In this document: in pieces, positions 28,199 to 34,614 of the stretch | Position numbering within the stretch: the first letter of the stretch is position 1 | How the letters are laid out: the number at the start of each line of letters is the position of its first letter | Source of the DNA: Candidatus Avidesulfovibrio excrementigallinarum | Lineage (GTDB): Bacteria > Desulfobacterota > Desulfovibrionia > Desulfovibrionales > Desulfovibrionaceae | Direction: 5' to 3' | Length of the DNA stretch: 34,614 bases | Assembly (NCBI GenBank): GCA_018715085.1 | Contig: DVMI01000016.1 | Coordinates: 1-34,614, forward strand | The notes under the pieces: generated by a model | What the model was told of the DNA's origin: nothing | Database searches by the model: none | What the model saw: the letters and a program-made list of their open reading frames with translations, nothing else | Position numbers and translations under genes: made by a program

Positions 28199-28797
28199 AC
28201 AAAAACTCTCCATTAGGGTGGCGTCGGCAGCGTGACGCCGTTTGAAACCTGGCCTCCAGACGCGCAACGACCCCTTGGGAAGGCGGTGCCAGTCAGCACG
28301 CGCCCCCGGTGGCTGCGCACGCAGACGCCTTTCAATGGCAGGGAAACACCGCGTTTCTTCCTGGAACGCGGGCGGCGCGTCCTTTGGAACCGGACAGTTT
28401 CCAGCGAAAGACGCTTTCCATCGTCGCACACTAACGTGATATTATTTCGTAAAAAAGTCCGTGCTGCAAGGGATAACCGGCATTGCGGACGTTTTTTTCC
28501 TCCAGCCGTGCCCGCAGGCCGGCCGCGCGCCTCTGCCGGCCCTCAACATCGCCAAACGCCAGGCAAAATCAGGGCTGCCCAACCTTTTAAGGATACGGCA
28601 ACACGCCGCGTGCGCTGCAGCCGGACTGCCGGACTGCCGTCCGGTCTCTGGAAAGGCGATCGCCCGAAGTCCGTTGTCCCTGAAACTGCACGCCAACGCC
28701 GCACAAAAAAAGGCGCGCCAGGCTGAAGAACGGCGTCTGTCCCTCCTCTTGCGGGCCGGAGAGCTGAAGTATGACGACAAACCTTCCGGTTCAGGAA
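28199..28797. other. Divergent gltS-ftsH intergenic region, no gene seen
   Basis: About 600 bases. A possible gltS promoter on the minus strand consists of TTGCAG (28469-28464), a 17-base spacer and AATAAT (28446-28441) in an AT-rich patch. The remainder is GC-rich without recognisable coding. Confidence 0.4.
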
Positions 28798-28830
28798 TTG
28801 TCAAACCCGAAAAGAGTCCTTACAGTAAGG
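28798..28830 (+). promoter_or_regulatory. Promoter of ftsH-folP with overlapping palindrome
   Basis: TTGTCA 28798-28803, a 17-base spacer and TACAGT 28821-28826. A short palindrome CCTTAC-A-GTAAGG (28818-28830) overlaps the -10 box. The start would be near 28833, about 57 bases before ftsH. Confidence 0.55.
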
Positions 28831-28889
28831 CTGACGCGATCAACCGGTTACCGGGACCCTACAGGGGCGCGCTATTTTCGGAGGTCATC

Positions 28890-31007
28890 TTGAATACAAG
28901 GAATCTCATTCTCTGGGGTGTCATCTCCCTGGCGATGGTGCTCGTTTTCAACCTGTTCAGCCCGCAACAGTCGTCGGTGTCCGGAACTCAGCTGACCTAC
29001 AGCGAATTCCTGCGCCAGGTGGAGAGCGGACAGGTTTCTGACGTCACACTGCAAGGCAACACCATCAAAGGGCGTACCGGCGACGGCAAGTCGTTCCAGT
29101 TCTTTGCCCCACGGGATGCCGGCCTTATCGATAAGCTGCTGGCCAACAATGTGGAGGTCAAGGCCGAACCTGTCGAGGACTCCCCATGGATCAGCCTGCT
29201 GGCGTCATGGGTGCCCATGCTGCTGCTCATTGGCGTGTGGATCTTCTACATGCGTCAGATGCAGGGCGGCGCAGGCAAAGCCATGTCCTTTGGCCGTTCA
29301 AGAGCCAGGATGCTCAACCAGGATCAGACCCGCGTGACGTTTGACGACGTGGCCGGCGTTGACGAAGCCAAGGAAGAGCTTTCTGAAGTTGTTGACTTTT
29401 TGTCGAACCCCAAGAAATTCACCAGGCTCGGCGGACGCATCCCCAAGGGCGTGCTGCTTGTCGGGCCTCCAGGCACAGGCAAGACGCTGCTTGCCAGGGC
29501 TGTGGCCGGCGAAGCCGGCGTGCCCTTCTTCTCGATCTCTGGTTCTGACTTTGTGGAAATGTTTGTGGGCGTCGGGGCTTCCCGCGTGCGCGACTTGTTC
29601 ATTCAGGGCAAAAAGAACGCCCCCTGCCTCATCTTCATCGACGAAATCGACGCTGTGGGCCGCCAGCGCGGCGCAGGACTCGGCGGCGGCCACGACGAAC
29701 GCGAGCAGACCCTCAATCAGCTGCTTGTGGAAATGGACGGCTTTGAATCCAACGAGGGCGTCATTCTGATTGCGGCCACCAACCGCCCCGACGTGCTCGA
29801 CCCTGCCTTGCTGCGCCCCGGGCGCTTTGACCGCCAGGTTGTCGTGCCCACCCCGGACGTGAAAGGCCGTCTGGCCATTCTGACGGTTCACACCAAGCGC
29901 ACGCCGCTGGCCGGCGACGTCAATCTTGACGTCATCGCCCGCGGGACTCCCGGATTCTCGGGGGCCGCGCTCGAAAACCTGGTCAACGAGGCCGCACTGC
30001 AGGCCGCACGCCGCAACCAGGACAACGTGACCATGAAGGACTTTGAATCCGCCAAGGACAAGGTGCTCATGGGCAAGGAACGGCGCAGCCTCATCCTCTC
30101 CGACGAGGAAAAGCGGATCACCGCCTACCACGAAGCAGGCCACGCCCTTGTGGCCAAGCTCCTGCCGGGTTCGGATCCCGTGCACAAGGTGACGATCATC
30201 CCCCATGGCCGGGCCCTGGGCGTGACCATGCAGCTGCCCGAATCTGACCGGCACAGCTATTCCAAAAAATTCCTTACCAATAATCTGATGGTGCTGCTGG
30301 CCGGCCGCGTGGCCGAAGAGCTCATTTTCGACACCATCACTACCGGCGCAGGCAACGACATCGAACGCGCCACCGGCATGGCCCGCAAGATGGTCTGCGA
30401 ATGGGGCATGAGCGACGTCATCGGCCCCATGGCTGTGGGCGACCAGCATGACGAGGTGTTCCTCGGCCGCGACTGGGGACACAGCCGCAATTACAGCGAG
30501 GAAACCGCCCGCGCGGTTGACGACGAAATCAAGCGCTTTGTAGACAGCGCCCGCGAAGAATGCACCCGCCTGCTGACCGAAAATCTGAACGTCCTGCACG
30601 CCGTGGCCGGCGCACTGCTGGAACGCGAAACCATCAGCGGCGACGACATCGACCTGTTGATCAAAGGGGAGCCCCTGCCCCCCTTTGACGTGGAGCGCTC
30701 CAAAAGCGACGCGCCCCAGGCGCAACCCGCCGCCGGGGACGGCGAGACGTTCACGCTTGATTCCGGAACAGCGCCTGCAAGCGGCACCCCCGGAACCGGC
30801 ACCCCCGGAACCGGCGTACCGGGGGCCGGCACAGTCCAAGCGCCGCAAAGCGCCCCGGCTGAAAGCCACCCCGCGCAGGAAAACCCCGCGGGCAGCACCC
30901 CCGCGGGTGAAAGCCCCGCGGCGTCTGCGGCAACGCCGGACACAACAGGCACAGGCGGACAAGACGCCGGCCAGACCGGGGAACCCCGCAAAGACGATAA
31001 GGCATGA
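28890..31007 (+). CDS. ftsH: ATP-dependent zinc metalloprotease FtsH
   Basis: Membrane-anchored AAA+ protease that degrades misfolded membrane proteins and short-lived regulators. Two N-terminal membrane helices (about 6-24 and 101-120) flank a small periplasmic domain. Then come Walker A GPPGTGKT (192-199), Walker B IFIDEID, the second region of homology ending RPGRFDR, zinc site HEAGH (414-418) and Asp490. The start is TTG at 28890 behind a perfect CGGAGG five bases away; no ATG or GTG fits and upstream sequence is not FtsH-like. With 705 residues it is longer than usual because of a roughly 100-residue Pro/Gly/Ala/Thr-rich tail containing repeated GTPGT units. The stop overlaps folP as ATGA. 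Confidence 0.96.
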   Translation: MNTRNLILWGVISLAMVLVFNLFSPQQSSVSGTQLTYSEFLRQVESGQVSDVTLQGNTIKGRTGDGKSFQFFAPRDAGLIDKLLANNVEVKAEPVEDSPWISLLASWVPMLLLIGVWIFYMRQMQGGAGKAMSFGRSRARMLNQDQTRVTFDDVAGVDEAKEELSEVVDFLSNPKKFTRLGGRIPKGVLLVGPPGTGKTLLARAVAGEAGVPFFSISGSDFVEMFVGVGASRVRDLFIQGKKNAPCLIFIDEIDAVGRQRGAGLGGGHDEREQTLNQLLVEMDGFESNEGVILIAATNRPDVLDPALLRPGRFDRQVVVPTPDVKGRLAILTVHTKRTPLAGDVNLDVIARGTPGFSGAALENLVNEAALQAARRNQDNVTMKDFESAKDKVLMGKERRSLILSDEEKRITAYHEAGHALVAKLLPGSDPVHKVTIIPHGRALGVTMQLPESDRHSYSKKFLTNNLMVLLAGRVAEELIFDTITTGAGNDIERATGMARKMVCEWGMSDVIGPMAVGDQHDEVFLGRDWGHSRNYSEETARAVDDEIKRFVDSAREECTRLLTENLNVLHAVAGALLERETISGDDIDLLIKGEPLPPFDVERSKSDAPQAQPAAGDGETFTLDSGTAPASGTPGTGTPGTGVPGAGTVQAPQSAPAESHPAQENPAGSTPAGESPAASAATPDTTGTGGQDAGQTGEPRKDDKA

Positions 31008-31900
31008 GTGAACGCACCGCATGGACGGTGCTTGGGGGGCGGGTTATTCAACCTGCCCCCTTCTGCATCGCAGGCATCCTGAATCTGACTCCGGACTCTT
31101 TTTCCGACGGCACAGGCGCGCTGCCCCCGCTGGAAAAGCAGCTGGCCCGCGCGTTTGCCATGCTCGACGAACTCGATGCGGCAGGCTGCGGCATGCTTGA
31201 TCTTGGTGCGGAATCCACCCGCCCGGGCTCTGCGCCCGTGCCGGAAGACGAAGAACTGCGCCGGCTCATGCCCGTTCTGCACGCCGTCAAGGCCAGACGC
31301 CCCGACGCGCTGGTGTCTGTCGACACCTGCCGGGCCGCCGTGGCCGCGGCTGCGCTGGATGCGGGTGCGCAGATCGTCAACGACGTGTCGGCCTGCTGCC
31401 GCGACGCCGCACTGACGGACGTGCTTGCCGGGCGCCAGCCGGGCTATGTGCTGACCCACGGCGGCAAAGAACATTTTGCCGGTCTTATGCGCATGCAGCC
31501 CGCTGCCGGCGTCGCCCCTGTTGTCCAGCTCGTCCGCTTTTTTGAAAGGGAACTGAACAGGCTCGTCCGCGCCGGGCTCAAAGAAGACCGCATTGTGCTC
31601 GATCCAGGAATCGGCTTTGGCAAAACCGGAGAGGAAAACTGGCAGATCCTGCGCGATATCGAACAGCTGAACACGCTGGGCCGCCCGCTGTACCTGGGCC
31701 TTTCGCGCAAGTCTCTGTTTGGCTGGCTGCTTGACCTGCCCGCGGGCAAGCGGGATACTGCCACACAGGTCGTCACGGCGCTCATGGCTGCACGCGGAGT
31801 GCCCTATCACCGCGTGCACGATGTCACGGCCACAGCCCGGACGCTCCGGATGGTTGGCAGCTGCACCCCCTCTCCGGCGGCCGTCCCCCGGAACGCCTGA
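31004..31900 (+). CDS. folP: Dihydropteroate synthase
   Basis: Condenses p-aminobenzoate with hydroxymethyl-dihydropterin diphosphate to give dihydropteroate in folate synthesis; the sulfonamide target. The 298-residue TIM-barrel protein has [13 protein letters not shown] (24-36), [27 protein letters not shown]-like [16 protein letters not shown] and a GLSRKSLFG loop. An HGG motif replaces the more common HMQG-like loop. The ATGA overlap with ftsH indicates coupled translation, an arrangement also known in other bacteria. Confidence 0.95.
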   Translation: MSERTAWTVLGGRVIQPAPFCIAGILNLTPDSFSDGTGALPPLEKQLARAFAMLDELDAAGCGMLDLGAESTRPGSAPVPEDEELRRLMPVLHAVKARRPDALVSVDTCRAAVAAAALDAGAQIVNDVSACCRDAALTDVLAGRQPGYVLTHGGKEHFAGLMRMQPAAGVAPVVQLVRFFERELNRLVRAGLKEDRIVLDPGIGFGKTGEENWQILRDIEQLNTLGRPLYLGLSRKSLFGWLLDLPAGKRDTATQVVTALMAARGVPYHRVHDVTATARTLRMVGSCTPSPAAVPRNA

Positions 31901-32408
31901 CACAGCAAACCGATCCGGCGGCCTGCAAGCACGGCTACGCGCAATTACGCCGTGTTGTCCTCTCCGGCCGCACAGCACGCCGGACAGCGCCTCCGAAAAT
32001 CCGGAGGAAACGCCTGGTCTGTTTTTTGGGCTGCGCCGCGCCCGCCTGGCTGCAGCCGGATGCGCCGGGAGAACTGCCGCCTGCAGCGCGCAACACGCGC
32101 CTGTGCCCGGCGCAAGACAATATTTCGCCTGTACGACAGGCAAAAACGCCCGCTCCGCAGCCTTCACCCAATTGCTGCCAGCGGCTCGCAACAGGCCCTC
32201 GCGCGGCTGCCAGCCCTGCATGCAGCCGTAGCGGAAAAAGGAACAGGATCCAGAGGGCAAAAGCCCCTTGCCACACTTACGCGCCGTTTTCGGGGGCCGA
32301 AGCAACGCCGTGCCTTACGGCAGAAAGCGGCATTCCTTCCGGCACAGCACCCGCAACAACGGCCGGGAAACCCGAGAGGCCACGTCTCAAACCACAAAGG
32401 AACGATCG
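31901..32408. other. Intergenic stretch between folP and glmM, no gene seen
   Basis: A 508-base spacer with no recognised gene, promoter consensus or terminator. Whether glmM is co-transcribed with folP is therefore open. Confidence 0.45.
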
Positions 32409-33764
32409 ATGACGCAACGTTTATTTGGAACTGACGGCATGCGCGGCCGCGTCAACACCGCACCCATGACACCGGATGTGGCTTTGCGCCTTGGCCTTGC
32501 GGCCGGCACGCTGTTCCGGCACCATCATGGCCGCGGGGGCCGCGTGGTGATCGGCAAGGACACACGGCTGTCCGGCTATATTTTTGAAAACGCCCTGACC
32601 GCAGGGCTCCTGGCCGCCGGCATGGACGTGTTCCTTGTGGGTCCTCTGCCCACGCCGGCCATTTCGTTTCTGACCACCAACATGCGCGCGGATGCCGGCA
32701 TTGTGATTTCGGCCTCTCACAATCCCTATCACGACAACGGCATCAAATTTTTTGACGCGGAAGGCTTTAAAATCCCCGATGAAGCCGAACAGCGCATGAC
32801 CGATCTGGTGCTCAACCCCGATCACCGCTGGGACTACCCCGATCCCGCGCACACCGGCCGCGCCTACAAAATCAAGGACGCACCGGGCCGTTACATCGTG
32901 TACATCAAAAACAGCTTTCCGGCGCACCTCTCGCTGGAAGGACTGCGCGTGGTCATCGACTGCGCCAACGGGGCCAACTACCTGGTTGCACCCATGGCGC
33001 TTGAAGAGCTCGGGGCCGACGTCGTCCGCATGGGCACCGAACCCAACGGACTGAATATCAACTACCAGTGCGGCTCACTCCATCCTGAAGGCGTGGTGGC
33101 CAAGGTGCGCGAAACCCGCGCCGATATCGGCCTTGCCCTCGACGGCGACGCGGATCGCCTCATTGTGGTGGATGAAAAAGGCACTGTTCTGGACGGCGAC
33201 CAGATCATGGCGCTGTGCGCGCGCGACCTCATGCGCCAGAACCGCCTGCCTGGCAACCTGCTTGTGGCCACGGTCATGAGCAACATGGCGCTGGAAGTGT
33301 TCATGCGCGAACAGGGCGGCTCGCTGTTGCGCACGCCCGTCGGCGACCGCCATGTGGTTGCGGCCATGCGCGAAACCGGCGCCACTCTGGGCGGCGAACA
33401 GTCCGGCCATCTGATTTTCCGCGAGTACAGCACCACCGGTGACGGCCTGCTCGCCGCACTGCAAATCCTGGCCATCATGCGCAAGGAACAAAAACCCCTC
33501 TCCGAACTGGCCGGACTGCTCACACCCTATCCGCAGGAACTGATCAACGTGCCCGCCCCTAACAAGCCGGATCTGAAGGACAACTCTGCCGTACAAGACG
33601 CCGTGGCCCGCGTCGAACAGCAGCTCCACGGCCGCGGACGCGTCCTGCTGCGCTACTCGGGCACAGAACCCCTCTGCCGGGTCATGGTGGAAGGCCCGGA
33701 CATCGACGAAGTCCGCGAACTGGCCGCCGGGCTGGCCGCTGTTGTGCGCCAGACCTGCCAGTAA
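32409..33764 (+). CDS. glmM: Phosphoglucosamine mutase
   Basis: Interconverts glucosamine-6-phosphate and glucosamine-1-phosphate on the way to UDP-GlcNAc for peptidoglycan and LPS. The 451-residue protein is of standard length. It opens [10 protein letters not shown], carries the phosphoserine loop [16 protein letters not shown] (active Ser103), the Mg site LDGDADR, the sugar loop GGEQSGH, and the phosphate-binding [15 protein letters not shown] near the end. AAGGA is seven bases upstream of the ATG at 32409. Followed by a hairpin repeat and the tandem array. Confidence 0.97.
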   Translation: MTQRLFGTDGMRGRVNTAPMTPDVALRLGLAAGTLFRHHHGRGGRVVIGKDTRLSGYIFENALTAGLLAAGMDVFLVGPLPTPAISFLTTNMRADAGIVISASHNPYHDNGIKFFDAEGFKIPDEAEQRMTDLVLNPDHRWDYPDPAHTGRAYKIKDAPGRYIVYIKNSFPAHLSLEGLRVVIDCANGANYLVAPMALEELGADVVRMGTEPNGLNINYQCGSLHPEGVVAKVRETRADIGLALDGDADRLIVVDEKGTVLDGDQIMALCARDLMRQNRLPGNLLVATVMSNMALEVFMREQGGSLLRTPVGDRHVVAAMRETGATLGGEQSGHLIFREYSTTGDGLLAALQILAIMRKEQKPLSELAGLLTPYPQELINVPAPNKPDLKDNSAVQDAVARVEQQLHGRGRVLLRYSGTEPLCRVMVEGPDIDEVRELAAGLAAVVRQTCQ

Positions 33765-33785
33765 ATTGCAACACAATGCTGAACC

Positions 33786-33834
33786 GGGGGGAACGAGGAA
33801 ACCCTTTTGTAAAAGGGTTCTCCTCTTTCCCCCC
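33786..33834 (+). repeat. Purine/pyrimidine hairpin repeat, copy 3 (after glmM)
   Basis: GGGGGG-AACGAGGAA-ACCCTTTT is opposed by AAAAGGGT-TCTCCTCTTT-CCCCCC, nearly perfect over about 23 pairs with a two-base loop. It begins 21 bases after the glmM stop and forms the left border of the tandem array. Confidence 0.8.
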
Positions 33835-34105
33835 GATCCCCCCATTCGCCTTCCCAAAACTTCTGCCAAAACAGCGTAGCACGAACGGTGGCGGCGTTGA
33901 ATGCGCCGCCGCGCTGCTTGCCTTAAAACCGGCATGAAAGAGACACCGTGCCGGTCCGGTCTTTTCAGGGCAGGCCTGTTGGCGCGCCTGCCAGCAGATC
34001 AACGGGCGCACAACAACGCCGTTGCGGTCTTTTGTGCGTACAAATGCCCCTTAGACCGCGCTCTGTTAAGCAAAGGCCGCTCTTTCCGGCAACGACATAC
34101 AGCAG

Positions 34106-34137
34106 AGAGGTGGCCCGGATACCCGGGCCGCCTCTTT
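34106..34137 (+). terminator. Terminator-like hairpin inside copy A
   Basis: AGAGG 34106-34110 pairs with CCTCT 34131-34135 and GGCCCGG 34112-34118 with CCGGGCC 34123-34129, with a T-G wobble between the two stems, then TTT. In copy B the wobble is a C-G pair. Confidence 0.6.
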
Positions 34138-34184
34138 ACACAACGCTTTAGTAAACGTTTTAGGAAGGGGAAAGGGGGGGTATA

Positions 34185-34232
34185 GGGGGAAGGGGGACAA
34201 CCCTTTTACCAAAAGGGTTTCCCTCTTCCCCC
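34185..34232 (+). repeat. Purine/pyrimidine hairpin repeat, copy 4
   Basis: GGGGGAAGGGGGACAACCC then TTTT is opposed by AAAA then GGGTTTCCCTCTTCCCCC around an ACC loop. It separates copy A from copy B. Confidence 0.8.
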
Positions 34233-34494
34233 TTATTCGCCTTCCCAAAACTTCTGCCAAAACAGCGTTGCACGAACGGTGGCGGCGTTGAATGCGCCGC
34301 CGCGCTGCTTGCCTTAAAACCGGCATAAAAGAAACTCCGTGCCGGTCCGGTCTTTTCAGGGCAGGCCTGTTGGCATGCCTGCCAGCAGATCAACGACGCA
34401 CAACACGCCGTTGCGGTCTTTTGTGCACACAAATGTCCCTTAGAACGCACTCTGTTAAGCAGAGGCCACGCTTTCCGGCAACGACATACAGCAG

Positions 34495-34526
34495 AGAGGC
34501 GGCCCGGATACCCGGGCCGCCTCTTT
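34495..34526 (+). terminator. Terminator-like hairpin inside copy B
   Basis: AGAGG-C-GGCCCGG pairs fully with CCGGGCC-G-CCTCT, followed by TTT; the counterpart of the copy A hairpin at 34106. Confidence 0.6.
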
Positions 34527-34571
34527 ACACAACGCTTTAGTAAGCGTTTTAGGAAGGGGAAAGGGGGGTAT

Positions 34572-34614
34572 GGGGGGAAGGGGGACAACCCTTTTACCAA
34601 AAGGGTTTCCCTCT
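34572..34614 (+). repeat. Purine/pyrimidine hairpin repeat, copy 5 (partial)
   Basis: Same palindrome as at 34185, running into the window edge in the right arm. Confidence 0.75.

Larger units (their letters stand above)
33844..34234 (+). repeat. 391-bp structured tandem unit, copy A
   Basis: First complete unit of a tandem array. Stems visible in order: CAGCG/CGCTG (33872, 33912) enclosing GGCGGCG/CGCCGCC (33890, 33904); ACCGGCA/TGCCGGT (33928, 33949); GGCAGGC/GCCTGCC (33969, 33986); CAACG/CGTTG (34000, 34020); GCGGTC/GACCGC (34024, 34054) enclosing TTTGT/ACAAA; the GC-rich terminator-like hairpin at 34106-34137; and the bordering palindrome at 34185-34232. No conserved reading frame. Candidate structured RNA. 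Confidence 0.85.
34235..34614 (+). repeat. 391-bp structured tandem unit, copy B (cut by window end)
   Basis: Second unit, about 94-95% identical to copy A by eye, with a net 2-base deletion in the CAACG/CGTTG loop. The stems listed for copy A are nearly all retained; changes cluster in loops. Its terminator-like hairpin is at 34495-34526 and the bordering palindrome begins at 34572 and runs off the window, so more units may follow. Confidence 0.85.

Noticed and set aside
26270-28216. Plus-strand open frame of about 648 codons
   Set aside because: Antisense to gltS and the adjacent spacer; charged, low-complexity translation without motifs.
29298-32305. Long minus-strand open frames opposite ftsH and folP
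   Set aside because: Shadows of conserved plus-strand genes; no recognisable protein family.
33901-34540. Small related open frames in the two tandem units (products starting MRRRAACLKTG)
   Set aside because: The frame diverges between copies after a 2-nt indel, ribosome binding sites are lacking, and base changes follow stem/loop position rather than codon position.
33844-34614. CRISPR array or integron attC cassette array
   Set aside because: Units are about 391 bp without short regular repeats and spacers, and the attC consensus ends (RYYYAAC/GTTRRRY) are not present.

Overview
The window looks like a chromosomal segment from a GC-rich, Gram-negative anaerobe, most likely a Desulfovibrionaceae member (Desulfovibrio/Bilophila-like). 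This rests on gene content, not on a database match: a cytosolic CbiK-type anaerobic cobaltochelatase, a selenocysteine tRNA, spermidine synthesis through carboxyspermidine, a heptose-nucleotide enzyme for LPS, an mreBCD-mrdA shape operon and an ftsH-folP-glmM run. No phage, transposase, CRISPR array or rRNA was seen. About a quarter of the window is outside recognisable genes, which is high for a bacterium.

Layout, left to right. (1) 1-2605: the end of nspC, then aguA and aguB, a polyamine operon turning agmatine into putrescine and carboxyspermidine into spermidine. (2) 2606-7456: a 1-kb regulatory region with stacked hairpins, palindromes and a textbook sigma-54 promoter. It drives an APC-type permease, an orphan TauA/SsuA-like periplasmic binding protein and a membrane protein built like the sensing half of a BvgS-type histidine kinase but with no kinase; a strong terminator closes the unit. 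(3) 7457-11230: a DUF1848 Fe-S protein and the ribosome-associated ABC-F protein EttA, both on the minus strand. (4) 11355-15050: cbiK and the helicase hrpB, overlapping, behind a good sigma-70-like promoter. (5) 15184-21077, minus strand: mreB, mreC, mreD and mrdA, then rfaE2. (6) 21114-22546: a YhcC-type radical SAM protein and tRNA-Sec. (7) 23037-28198, minus strand: a DMT-family exporter, a YtcJ-type amidohydrolase and a GltS-type glutamate symporter. (8) 28798-33764: ftsH, folP and glmM. (9) 33786-34614: a non-coding tandem array.

The best candidate for something undescribed is that last array: two (the second cut by the window edge) 391-bp units, about 94-95% identical by eye, each containing a series of stem-loops, an internal terminator-like hairpin and a bordering purine/pyrimidine palindrome. 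Differences between the copies fall mainly in loops, and a 2-nt indel breaks every reading frame, so the unit behaves like a structured RNA or DNA rather than a protein gene. Related bordering palindromes occur singly after hrpB and after the amidohydrolase gene. The second candidate is the sigma-54-controlled permease/binding-protein/kinase-less-sensor unit.

How the genes work together: nspC-aguA-aguB make polyamines and sit next to a permease unit whose substrate is unknown. MreBCD and PBP2 build the sidewall; GlmM feeds peptidoglycan and LPS precursors, and RfaE2 feeds LPS heptose. FtsH is the membrane quality-control protease and is translationally coupled to FolP of folate synthesis.
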